Origin: Kiritimatiellia bacterium
Lineage (GTDB): Bacteria; Verrucomicrobiota; Kiritimatiellia; RFP12; UBA1067
Assembly (NCBI GenBank): GCA_017514235.1
Contig: JAFWKK010000018.1
Coordinates: 1 to 64,000 of the forward strand
DNA: 64,000 nt
Direction of reading: 5' to 3'
This document shows, piece after piece, positions 51,715 through 60,031 of the stretch. Position 1 is the stretch's first letter. Every line of letters begins with the position of its first letter. The notes beneath the pieces are model-generated. The model was not told the DNA's origin, searched no databases, and was given only the letters and a program-made list of their open reading frames with translations. The position numbers and the translations under genes are program-made.

Positions 51715-52869
51715 TCAGTTCCAGTCGATCTTGTCTTCGATGAACATGTACGAATAGCCGGCATCATGCACTGCCTTGCAGGCGGCCATCAGCTTTTCGC
51801 GCGAGTCGGGCTGGTAGGCGAAATAGTCCTTGAACCAGTATTCCTCGTGCGTTGCGTGGATGAGGAACTCCTTGTCCGCGACTTGGGTCATCCGCACGGG
51901 TATGTCCTCCAACCGGTAAAGGTTGAGGCACGGCGCACCGCAGCCGAACGTCATGAAGTTGCAGCCTGTCGCATTGTCGTGAAACCAGTTGTACGTGCCG
52001 CGCGTCAGCTTCACCTGCTCCGGAAGCAGATGGTTGTATCCGCAAGCCGAGACGCTGATGTCGTCGCCGCTGCTCGCGCGCCAGAACATCGCCGTCTCCG
52101 GTTTGCGGTTGTTCTCGATCCTCATGCCGTGGCCGTAGGGAAGAAGCGTCCTGTCGCCTGCGTATTCGTATCGCTTGCCGGACGAGCACCAGATCGCCTT
52201 CACGCCGCAGTCCCTGAGCGCGATGCATCCCTCTTTCGACATCGGCCCCCAATGCGGCGTGACGGCCTTCGCGAACATGCCGGGACCGGCGAAGCGCTCG
52301 ACCTCGCGCGTGATCGCATCCCACGTGAACTTCACATCGTCATAGCTGGCGTTGAGCCACGGATAGTCGGGAAACTCAGAGTAGGCGTGGAAGCCGAAGC
52401 GGAACCAGTCCTTTGCCGCCTGGAACTCGTCATGCCACGTGTCGGGCATGTCCCTGAGCGTAAACTCCGCGGCGCGTGCGCCGTAGTAGGCGTCGTTGCG
52501 GTAGAACACGTTGAACTGCGCCTTGAGCCCGTACTTCTCGTGCGCCTCCCTGAAGGCCGCGAGCAGGGGGTGGTTCCAGCATGACTTTGGACGCTGTCGG
52601 GCCAGGTCGCGGAAGATGAAGATGACGTCGTCAAGATAGAACGCGGCGCGTTTTCCCTGAATGTTCTTCGTGCGGCGAATCTCGAGATCAGTGAGTGTCG
52701 GCCCAAGCTCCTTCAGCGACTCCAGGGCGGCAAGCTTGCTCGCCTGGCGTTCTGGCGATTCCGTGCGGATGGTCCCTGCACTGCCGAGCCGGCTTTTCCC
52801 TGCTGCGCATCCAGCAAGGGCCATGGCCGCGCCTCCGGCGCCAATACGCAAGAATTCTCTCCTGTTCAT
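51715..52869 (-). CDS. Tat lipoprotein, polysaccharide deacetylase-like (paralogue 2)
   Basis: The protein has 384 aa with the Tat lipoprotein signal NRREFLRIGAGGAAMALAGC. The same barrel motifs as paralogue 1 appear (FYLDDVIFIFRDLARQRPKS, FGFHAYSEFPDYPW, THEEYWFKDYFAYQPDS). By eye the mature parts are roughly 85 percent identical. It lies 18 nt after the GH36-like gene. The two copies differ mostly in the linker after the lipobox, as expected after recent duplication. Confidence 0.62.
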   Translation of the reverse strand: MNRREFLRIGAGGAAMALAGCAAGKSRLGSAGTIRTESPERQASKLAALESLKELGPTLTDLEIRRTKNIQGKRAAFYLDDVIFIFRDLARQRPKSCWNHPLLAAFREAHEKYGLKAQFNVFYRNDAYYGARAAEFTLRDMPDTWHDEFQAAKDWFRFGFHAYSEFPDYPWLNASYDDVKFTWDAITREVERFAGPGMFAKAVTPHWGPMSKEGCIALRDCGVKAIWCSSGKRYEYAGDRTLLPYGHGMRIENNRKPETAMFWRASSGDDISVSACGYNHLLPEQVKLTRGTYNWFHDNATGCNFMTFGCGAPCLNLYRLEDIPVRMTQVADKEFLIHATHEEYWFKDYFAYQPDSREKLMAACKAVHDAGYSYMFIEDKIDWN

Positions 52870-52888
52870 TGTCCCGTCTTACTCCGTC

Positions 52889-55105
52889 TTATTTATCAGA
52901 TTCAAATGCGACATGCCAACGGATGGTGCCCGTTTCCTTTTTCAAACTGTAAAGACCAGCCTTCTGCGGACAGAAGCCAAGCCGCACATATGGACCCTCT
53001 TGCTCTTCCTTGAGCGAATATTCGGGATGCGGCGACCAGCCGCACACCTTCCAGCCCGACGGCACGTAGAGCCGCAATTCGTACCTGTCGCCCGCGATCA
53101 CCCTAGATTCGCCGCACAACACCGAACGTCCCCAGAAAAGACTCCGCCACCACGATTCGTTGTCCTCCCATTCCACGTTCTCCACCTCGAACGCCGGGCT
53201 CGCCACGTGCCGCGATGTCGAAACGAGCACCGGATGGTCGGACACTGGTACGCAGGAGATCACCCGGCACGAGGATGGCGAAACCTCCGCCTGAAGTCGC
53301 CCCTTGAACGGCGGCACGAACGCATTGCCCCAGAAATCGAATCCCACGTACGTCTTTTCCGGATCAAGCCCCGCATAGGCCGCCGGATAGTCTATGCGCA
53401 GGGTTTCGTTCGTCGCCCAGTTGTATAGGCCGAAGATCCTCGTCTCCCCCTTCTCAAGGACCCAGGCGTTCGCCAGCGTCCGCTCGAAGAAGTCGATTGG
53501 CCGCACCGTCCTCACGCCATGCGGCGCCATCGTGCGCTTCAGCACGTCAATCCGCTCCTTCGAGAGGCCGGGCAGCCAGTCGCTGAAGTTGTAGAGCATG
53601 CCACCGATGGAAGTCCATGTGGCGAAAAGCCGCGCCCTGTCGAGCGATACGGCATCGCGCACATAGACGGGGTCTGGGTCGCTGTACCACACGCGCCCGT
53701 TGAGGAAGTAGCGCGGCGTGCCGTTCTGCACGCCAATCATGTAGCGGTCGGGGAACATGTCAATTGGCCCGTTGTCGCCGCCAATGCGGCAGGCGTCCGC
53801 CAAGCCATACGTCGCACCCATCGCACGGATGTTCTGCCTGAGGTTGCAGGCAAGCATAAAGGTGTCATTCCCGGCAGCCTCGCGGAGCGCCTTCACGCCG
53901 CGACGGTATGCGCCAACGCCTGTCTCCTTCGAATCGGCCAAAACCTGAGCGTTGTAGTCGTCAGGCGCATACGCATCGCTGCCGACAAGCTTGCAGGCCA
54001 TCCCCGTCCACATGCCGTCGTACTTGACGTAGCCATAGCCCCATTCGCGGCAGATGCGGCGAGTCACATCCTGCATGTAGCGGACGGCGTCCGGATTTGT
54101 CATGTCGAGGCATGTGCCGCCCCATTGAGTCTCGTAGGGCTTGCCGGTCTTGGGATCTTTCACGAACAGCCCTGCCTTGTCGCCCCACCAGCCTTTGTCC
54201 TGCTGCGTGCCGGCAAACGGCATGTACCACAGGCCTGGCAAGATTCCCTTGGCGCGAAGATAGTCGGCGGTCGGCTTCATGCCGTCCGGATAGGGCCCTT
54301 TCGGAGCTGTGCGCGTGAAGTTCTTGGCAGGGCCGTTGATGTCGGCGGGGCCATCCTGCCAGAAATCGTCTATCTGGAAGAAGCCGAACCCGAATGCCTT
54401 CAGGTTGAGCCGTTCGACCGCATCCGCAAACTCACGTGTTGAAGCCGGCGTGCCGGCACCGAAGCCCTTGGAGTAGCCGTAGCGGTCGTCGTACCAGGTG
54501 GTGTAGCCTGAAATCTGCGGCTTGAGGCGGATGCCATAGTGAGTCGCCACGGCATCACCGTATGCCTCCAGCCCGAGGCGGCAGTCGTCGAACGCGCCAA
54601 GCACGAAGACTTCGCTTCCCGATGCGCCCATCGTCCCGAACTGGAGTTCCGGGCGCAGCACCGCCGCACCGTCAGCGACGGCGCTCATCACGAACGGGCT
54701 GCCCTTCTCCGACGTCACCCAGGCGGCGACAACGCCATTTCGGCTTTTAGGCTCGGCGACGGCAAGGTACATCGCGGAGCCCGTGTTCGCCTCAAGCGTA
54801 GTGAACCCCTGCGAGCCGACGGCCTTCAGGCCTTCCGCAGCACAGTCGAGGCGGATTTCCGGGAAATGGAAGGTGCCAGTCGCACCGGGCGTCGGAGTGA
54901 AGACGAAGCGGACGAAGTCGCCGCGCGAGGCATCGTACGAAAGCGTCCACCTGTCGCTCTCGGCCGGCGACAGCGTCGCGAAACGCTGACCGCCTGCGAA
55001 CGCCTCCAGCACATCGTCCCTGCGCTCAAGACGGTATTCGGCGGCCGACAAGGCAAAAGACGCCGCCATGACACCCATCATGGCGGCAATCGTTGCGTGT
55101 TTCAT
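52889..55105 (-). CDS. Exported GH36-like alpha-galactosidase family protein
   Basis: The protein has 738 aa with a signal peptide (MKHATIAAMMGVMAASFALSA). An N-terminal beta-supersandwich (about 20-200) precedes a clan-D barrel: TTWYDDRYGYSKGF, FGFFQIDDFWQDGP and GYVKYDGMW, whose Asp is the likely nucleophile. CRIGGDNGPIDMF is a candidate acid/base region. A C-terminal beta domain follows. It acts probably on alpha-galactosides, although GH36-like enzymes include other specificities. It starts 27 nt after the LamG surface protein and is likely cotranscribed with it. Confidence 0.78.
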   Translation of the reverse strand: MKHATIAAMMGVMAASFALSAAEYRLERRDDVLEAFAGGQRFATLSPAESDRWTLSYDASRGDFVRFVFTPTPGATGTFHFPEIRLDCAAEGLKAVGSQGFTTLEANTGSAMYLAVAEPKSRNGVVAAWVTSEKGSPFVMSAVADGAAVLRPELQFGTMGASGSEVFVLGAFDDCRLGLEAYGDAVATHYGIRLKPQISGYTTWYDDRYGYSKGFGAGTPASTREFADAVERLNLKAFGFGFFQIDDFWQDGPADINGPAKNFTRTAPKGPYPDGMKPTADYLRAKGILPGLWYMPFAGTQQDKGWWGDKAGLFVKDPKTGKPYETQWGGTCLDMTNPDAVRYMQDVTRRICREWGYGYVKYDGMWTGMACKLVGSDAYAPDDYNAQVLADSKETGVGAYRRGVKALREAAGNDTFMLACNLRQNIRAMGATYGLADACRIGGDNGPIDMFPDRYMIGVQNGTPRYFLNGRVWYSDPDPVYVRDAVSLDRARLFATWTSIGGMLYNFSDWLPGLSKERIDVLKRTMAPHGVRTVRPIDFFERTLANAWVLEKGETRIFGLYNWATNETLRIDYPAAYAGLDPEKTYVGFDFWGNAFVPPFKGRLQAEVSPSSCRVISCVPVSDHPVLVSTSRHVASPAFEVENVEWEDNESWWRSLFWGRSVLCGESRVIAGDRYELRLYVPSGWKVCGWSPHPEYSLKEEQEGPYVRLGFCPQKAGLYSLKKETGTIRWHVAFESDK

Positions 55106-55132
55106 TGGAACTTTACCGAGCCCCTCTCGAAC

Positions 55133-58100
55133 TCATCTAATCAACATCATCGTGCCGATCGGCGGCGGAAGCATCTTCAACTTGTGGTAGTCAAACGTCA
55201 GCCAATTGTTCGCCACCGCCGTGTCATAGACCCACTTCAGTTCGTTCAATCCAGGCTTGACGCTTTCCGCCGGAATCTCGACGCGCACCTTGCCAACTGC
55301 CGCATTCTCACTCGACCACACCGTCTCGCCGTTGAACTCAAGATGGATGGGATGCGTGTTGCCCGACTTGACGCTGTCCATGTAAGTGTCGTACCTGTAG
55401 GCACACTGCCCTGCGCTCGTCTTCGGCACGTCGAATAGAATCGTCAGCGTATTGTAGGTCGTGGTGACGGCGCGCTGCGCATTTTTATAGATAGGATCGC
55501 CCGCGATGACGACGGAGGATACCCCCTGCCCCTGCGCAGTCATGTCGCCAGACGTATTGTCGATCTTGCCGATCTGCCAGGAGCCGGCGAGCGACAGCGC
55601 GTCGAACGAAAGCGTCCCCGTGCAGCCTTCGGGGCGCGTGATGGCAATCGTGATCTTACCGTTCGCATCGCGCGTCACATGGCTGGCGCGAAGCGGGATC
55701 GCGCGCTTGCTCTCATCCATGAGGTCGAACTCTCCGACCGCCGCGCCGTTCACCGTCACCGTGACTGGGCAAGCCGCTCCTACGCCATCGAAGAGCGGTA
55801 CGATCTCAAGAACGCGCGGCAGCCCTTCGCTCTCCGCCGGAATCGGTGCGACAAGCGTCAACGTACGATCCGCCGCCGTCAGCGACTTCTTCATCGCCTG
55901 CCATTTGTCCGTGGACACGTCAAACGGATCGGCCGTCTCGTACCACGATCCGCCGAACTCGCTCGCGCTGCCGTTCTCCACGCCGACGTTGAACGTGCCA
56001 CCGTAGCGGTCGGCCATCACAGACCACATTTCGTTCTCGGTCAGGAGCCTGTCCCATGCCTTCAGCGCGGCGTAGTAGCCGCGGAACGCCTTGCGGACGT
56101 ATTCGGGATCGGTATTTGTGCCGGAAGTCTCCGCTCCAAGCCTGATTGCATGGGCCTTGTCAATCGACCTGAACCTCGGAAGCTTGCATTCGTCACCCAA
56201 GTGCTTGTGCTTCAGCACGGGATAGCCGAAGATCCCGTTGCTTCCGAGCGCGGGCGTCTGGCAGAACCAGATATCGACATTGGAGAACTCGACATTCGTC
56301 GGGCTCGGATAGACCGAGACGAAGCAATCGACCCAGCTGTTGGTCGTTATGTAGAGGTCGGTTCCGTAGTCCACGACCGGCACCTCCTTCGGAATGAATA
56401 CGTTCAGGAAGCCCTTGTTGTCATTGACGCCGCCGCCGGACGCCGTCCTGATGCGCAGCGTGAAACCTTGGCCGACACTTGCCCAGGTCGTGTATCCGTT
56501 GCAGAAGATGCAGCTGTCGTTCGCAATCCCGGGCACGAGCGGTCCCTCCCAGAGGAAGCGCACATAGAACGTGGCTACAGGTGCGTCCACATAGGTGTAG
56601 GCAAGTTCCCAGCGCGACAAACCGAACTTGCCTGTATCCTCATCGTCCTTCTTCTGCGTGAGGTAGATGCACGGCTGCGCGGCGTTCGTCGTGAACGGCG
56701 TCATCGGAGAAGCGACGTCCATGAACTTGTACATGGGCCGGTAGTCGTTGAAACCATTCGGCTGGGAATACCAGCACGTGTAGTAGGTGTTGCTCGACGG
56801 CGAACCGGCATGAAGGGCGTCTCCTACATGGTATCCGGAACTCGTGCCAGCCATGAGCGCACCGTCCTCCACGTCGCGGATGTCGAGGTCGAGGATCATG
56901 CCGTCCAGCGCGTTGCTGCCGGGTTTGCGGAACACCGCCGTCAGCGCGACGGGGCGCGTCGCGACAACGCCGATATCCGGCGTGAGGACCGACCCCTTGA
57001 CGATGGCGTCGATGTCGCCCGTCCACCTTTGGAATACGTAGCCTTCATCAGGCTGCGCCACAAAGCCCGTCATCTCGGAACCGTCATGATTGACCGTTGA
57101 CGAGACGGATGCCTCGAACGATCCGACGCGCTTCAGCGCGACCTTGCCGCCCGTCGTGGCGGTGGCGGTCATCGCGATCATCAGCGTATCGTCGGCGGCG
57201 AAGGAGTAGCCGCCGCTGAGCGTGTAGCTGGACGCGCTCGCACCGTTGAAGCGGATTGCATCGACCGCCGCATTGACCTTCACCTCGTCTTCCGTCAGCA
57301 CGCGGTTGTAGAGGCGGAACGCATTGTACGTGCCGCAAAACGCCATGGCGGGGCGCGTATTGTCGCCACCGATCACGCTGGCGCATATGTTGGTGATCGT
57401 GCCCGAGAGATTGGCCACTTGGGTTTGCGAGGCCGCGCCGTTTTTCCAGACCGTCTGCTGCTTCGTGTCGCTCAAGAACGACATGGACGCCCATTCGTCG
57501 GTCACCACCTTCATGTCTGCGAAATACTTGTCTCCGGCACTGCCGCTGATATAATAGTAGTAATAGCGCGTGAGCCCTGTCTTGTCGACACCGCTGGCGC
57601 TAGTGTTGTGTTCAAGCGAGAACCCTCTTCTGTCATACTGCCCGAAGAAGCACTGCCGCACGGTATGGCGCGAAGGCTTCACTGCATACTGCATCGTGAA
57701 CACCTTGGAAGCCGTCGTCACGGATACACTCGTCGCAGAGCCGTTCCCTGAGGGAACCGTCATCGGGTAGCAGTCCACAGCATTCGCCCAGCCGTTCTCC
57801 GTCCACGTAACGTCACTGGCCTTGGTTGCGTCGTTGCCGTTGCCGGTGAGGTCAACCCACGTCGTAGCGCTGCCATCATGCGCCGCGTCATGACCGACGT
57901 TGTTGATGCCGTCGTACTGCGCCACAAGCCCAGGCACGACGTACGAGCGCGATGAGAGCCCCCTTCTTTGTTTCTTGAACACAGCCGTCAGCAAAACACC
58001 CTTTTCAGAAGTGACGGTAATGGTCGACGAAAGATACGAACCGACTGCGATTGCAGAGTCATTGCCTTCCCAACGATAGAACACATAACCAGAATCCGGC

Positions 58101-59065
58101 ACCGCAGCGAAAGTCGCTGTCATCGCACCGCTCCCATAGCTCGCCGTGACACCGGTCACCGATTCCGCCGCCACGCCATCGCCGGCCCTGACCTTGCCGC
58201 CTTCGCCAGCGACAGCTATGAGATTCTGCTGCAATGTGCCGTCCGCCGCAAACGTATAGCAGGCCAACTCCGGATAGTCGCTCCAGTCCGCATTGTTGTA
58301 GCGGACGGCATCGACCGCCGCGTTGATCTTGATTTCCTCCTCTGGCAACACACGGTCGTAGAGACGAAACGCATTGTAGGTGCCGAAGAATGCCATAGCT
58401 TCGCGATCGTTCTCGCCGCCAATGACGCTTGCGCAGGCGGTGTTGAGATTTTCGGAGGCAGACGAGAAATGGCGTTCGCCCCAATCCTCAAGGTTCTTGT
58501 AGAAGTGGGCGTCCTTCAGTCCGTTATCCGCCGTCAGCGTGATGGATCCCCACTCGTCGGTCTTCAAGGCACTGGACTTGCTCGAAAGAGACGTGTCGAG
58601 CACCCTGGAATAAAGGCGGATGCAGTCGGTGATGGACGTTCCCCTATGCTCGATGCCTAAGGAACGAGACGCGCTGTATTGGCTGAAGAAACTTGCGCGC
58701 CCGCTTTGCACGCTCTTGCGTACGGGCTTGCAGGCGAACTGAGCCGTGAAGGTGCCCGTTCCGGTGACACGAGAAAGGCCAAAGCCTACAGAAATCGGCT
58801 TGCCTGCAACGCCGTTCGTCCAGCCGTTTTCGCACCAAACGACATTCGCGCCGACCGTGCCGTCGTTGCCGTTGCCGGTGAGATCGGCCCATGTCGTCGC
58901 GCTGTCGCTGTGCGCCGCATCGTGCCCGACGTTGTTGATGCCGTCGTATTGGGCGACGAGGCCTGTTGGAACATACGACCGCGAGGTGATTGCAGCCGAT
59001 GCCGCCCCGACGCACAAAGACACGCCGAAAAGCACCGTTGCTTCCTTCAGAATCGAACCTGCCAT
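55133..59065 (-). CDS. Giant LamG-type surface protein ending GTMMLIR
   Basis: The 1310-aa protein has a signal (FGVSLCVGAASAA). Two homologous LamG-like modules occur at about 27-260 and 370-620; each opens with SRSYV, then GLVAQYDGINNVGHDAAH, and each is followed by an InlB/Ig-like strand set (GYVFYRWEG, GYVFQRWTG). A third, different ConA-like module (about 720-1040) and a C-terminal beta-sandwich follow. The end is PPPIGTMMLIR. It heads the largest glycan locus here, with a near-consensus promoter and an AAGGAGG ribosome site, suggesting high expression. The likely role is binding glycans or matrix at the surface. Confidence 0.82.
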   Translation of the reverse strand: MAGSILKEATVLFGVSLCVGAASAAITSRSYVPTGLVAQYDGINNVGHDAAHSDSATTWADLTGNGNDGTVGANVVWCENGWTNGVAGKPISVGFGLSRVTGTGTFTAQFACKPVRKSVQSGRASFFSQYSASRSLGIEHRGTSITDCIRLYSRVLDTSLSSKSSALKTDEWGSITLTADNGLKDAHFYKNLEDWGERHFSSASENLNTACASVIGGENDREAMAFFGTYNAFRLYDRVLPEEEIKINAAVDAVRYNNADWSDYPELACYTFAADGTLQQNLIAVAGEGGKVRAGDGVAAESVTGVTASYGSGAMTATFAAVPDSGYVFYRWEGNDSAIAVGSYLSSTITVTSEKGVLLTAVFKKQRRGLSSRSYVVPGLVAQYDGINNVGHDAAHDGSATTWVDLTGNGNDATKASDVTWTENGWANAVDCYPMTVPSGNGSATSVSVTTASKVFTMQYAVKPSRHTVRQCFFGQYDRRGFSLEHNTSASGVDKTGLTRYYYYYISGSAGDKYFADMKVVTDEWASMSFLSDTKQQTVWKNGAASQTQVANLSGTITNICASVIGGDNTRPAMAFCGTYNAFRLYNRVLTEDEVKVNAAVDAIRFNGASASSYTLSGGYSFAADDTLMIAMTATATTGGKVALKRVGSFEASVSSTVNHDGSEMTGFVAQPDEGYVFQRWTGDIDAIVKGSVLTPDIGVVATRPVALTAVFRKPGSNALDGMILDLDIRDVEDGALMAGTSSGYHVGDALHAGSPSSNTYYTCWYSQPNGFNDYRPMYKFMDVASPMTPFTTNAAQPCIYLTQKKDDEDTGKFGLSRWELAYTYVDAPVATFYVRFLWEGPLVPGIANDSCIFCNGYTTWASVGQGFTLRIRTASGGGVNDNKGFLNVFIPKEVPVVDYGTDLYITTNSWVDCFVSVYPSPTNVEFSNVDIWFCQTPALGSNGIFGYPVLKHKHLGDECKLPRFRSIDKAHAIRLGAETSGTNTDPEYVRKAFRGYYAALKAWDRLLTENEMWSVMADRYGGTFNVGVENGSASEFGGSWYETADPFDVSTDKWQAMKKSLTAADRTLTLVAPIPAESEGLPRVLEIVPLFDGVGAACPVTVTVNGAAVGEFDLMDESKRAIPLRASHVTRDANGKITIAITRPEGCTGTLSFDALSLAGSWQIGKIDNTSGDMTAQGQGVSSVVIAGDPIYKNAQRAVTTTYNTLTILFDVPKTSAGQCAYRYDTYMDSVKSGNTHPIHLEFNGETVWSSENAAVGKVRVEIPAESVKPGLNELKWVYDTAVANNWLTFDYHKLKMLPPPIGTMMLIR

Positions 59066-59127
59066 GACAGACCTCCTTCAATTTGTCGCCGAAATTGCCA
59101 CGAAAGATTTCACTTTATTTCAATTTC

Positions 59128-59157
59128 ATTATACCAATTTGCACAGACGCTTGTCAA
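59128..59157 (-). promoter_or_regulatory. Near-consensus promoter of the LamG surface protein gene
   Basis: The minus strand reads TTGACA (59152-59157), an 18-nt spacer ending in TGG, and TATAAT (59128-59133). Both hexamers are perfect sigma-70 consensus and the -10 is extended. The leader is about 55 nt with AAGGAGG before the ATG at 59065. Confidence 0.82.
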
Positions 59158-59166
59158 TGGCACCGA

Positions 59167-59979
59167 TCAGAACCCGGCAGGCGGCTTGATGCGCTTCAAT
59201 CCGCTGGCCCACCGCTTCTGGTCGGCAGTGCGCCGCGTGACACCGATCCAAATGTCGTCGCCGTCGAACACGAGCCCGCAGGTGCCGTCCACCCGATAAC
59301 GGGCGACTTCCTTGAAATTCTTGTCGAGCTTGATGCACAGCCCTCCCTTGTCGTAGTGGTTGAGGTAGTAATATCCGCCGTGCCGCTTTATGGTCTCGAT
59401 GCCAAGCTTCACCGGCACGTTGTCGAGTACGTAGCTTTTGATGAGCTTGTAGTTCCTGTCGAGATGGTGGAAGCGCACCTGGGTCTTTGATATGTCCTGC
59501 GGGCGCAGGCAGCCGACGAGAAACGTGCCATCGTCAAGTATGGCAAGCGAGCCAGAGCGGTCGTTTATGTCCGTGACATGCTCCTCAAGAAGCTTCAGCG
59601 TTGCGGCATCGTAGACATTTACGGTAACGCGGGAGTCCGGAAGCGTCTTGCCGCCTGTCTTCGCCTGGAGGACGCATACGGCCACGTACACCTTTCCGTT
59701 CCTCACCTCAAGGCCGGCATGATGCTCGTTAACGTCCGCCTTGGCGATTATCTTCCCGTTCAGGTCGGTCTTTATCAGGGCCGAGGTATGCGCCCAGTAA
59801 AGGGCGTTACCGTCGCGCCACACGTCCTGAAGGTGCCCGGAATAGTCTCCGGCAAGCCGTATCTCGTCCACATCGGGCATTGTGCCGCCCGACAATGCAA
59901 GGCTGGCGAACAGCGCCGTCGTCAGCGCCCCAAGGACGGCAAAGCGTCCAGACGTCTTTCCAATTGTCGTTTTCATCAT
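59167..59979 (-). CDS. Secreted beta-propeller-like protein of unknown function
   Basis: The protein has 270 aa with a signal peptide (GALTTALFASLALSGG). The mature part shows repeated four-strand-like units with D-G turns (GHLQDVWRDGNALYWAHTS, GSLAILDDGTFLVGC, GLVFDGDDIWIGV), like a small beta-propeller. No catalytic or metal motif is apparent. The start is the ATG exactly 7 nt after a TATAAT box; a second ATG follows at once. It has no clear ribosome site, supporting leaderless translation. It lies between the acyltransferase and the LamG gene on the same strand, with its own promoter. Confidence 0.65.
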   Translation of the reverse strand: MMKTTIGKTSGRFAVLGALTTALFASLALSGGTMPDVDEIRLAGDYSGHLQDVWRDGNALYWAHTSALIKTDLNGKIIAKADVNEHHAGLEVRNGKVYVAVCVLQAKTGGKTLPDSRVTVNVYDAATLKLLEEHVTDINDRSGSLAILDDGTFLVGCLRPQDISKTQVRFHHLDRNYKLIKSYVLDNVPVKLGIETIKRHGGYYYLNHYDKGGLCIKLDKNFKEVARYRVDGTCGLVFDGDDIWIGVTRRTADQKRWASGLKRIKPPAGF

Positions 59980-59986
59980 ACGGGAA

Positions 59987-59995
59987 ATTATAGCA
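59987..59995 (-). promoter_or_regulatory. Extended -10 promoter giving a leaderless mRNA
   Basis: The minus strand reads TGC-TATAAT (TATAAT at 59987-59992) followed by 7 nt (ttcccgt) and the ATG at 59979. The -35 is poor. It has the same geometry as the regulator at 14165 and the GH127 gene. Confidence 0.6.
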
Positions 59996-60031
59996 AAATT
60001 CCCATTCACCGACCACGGGGCTATGGAACAG

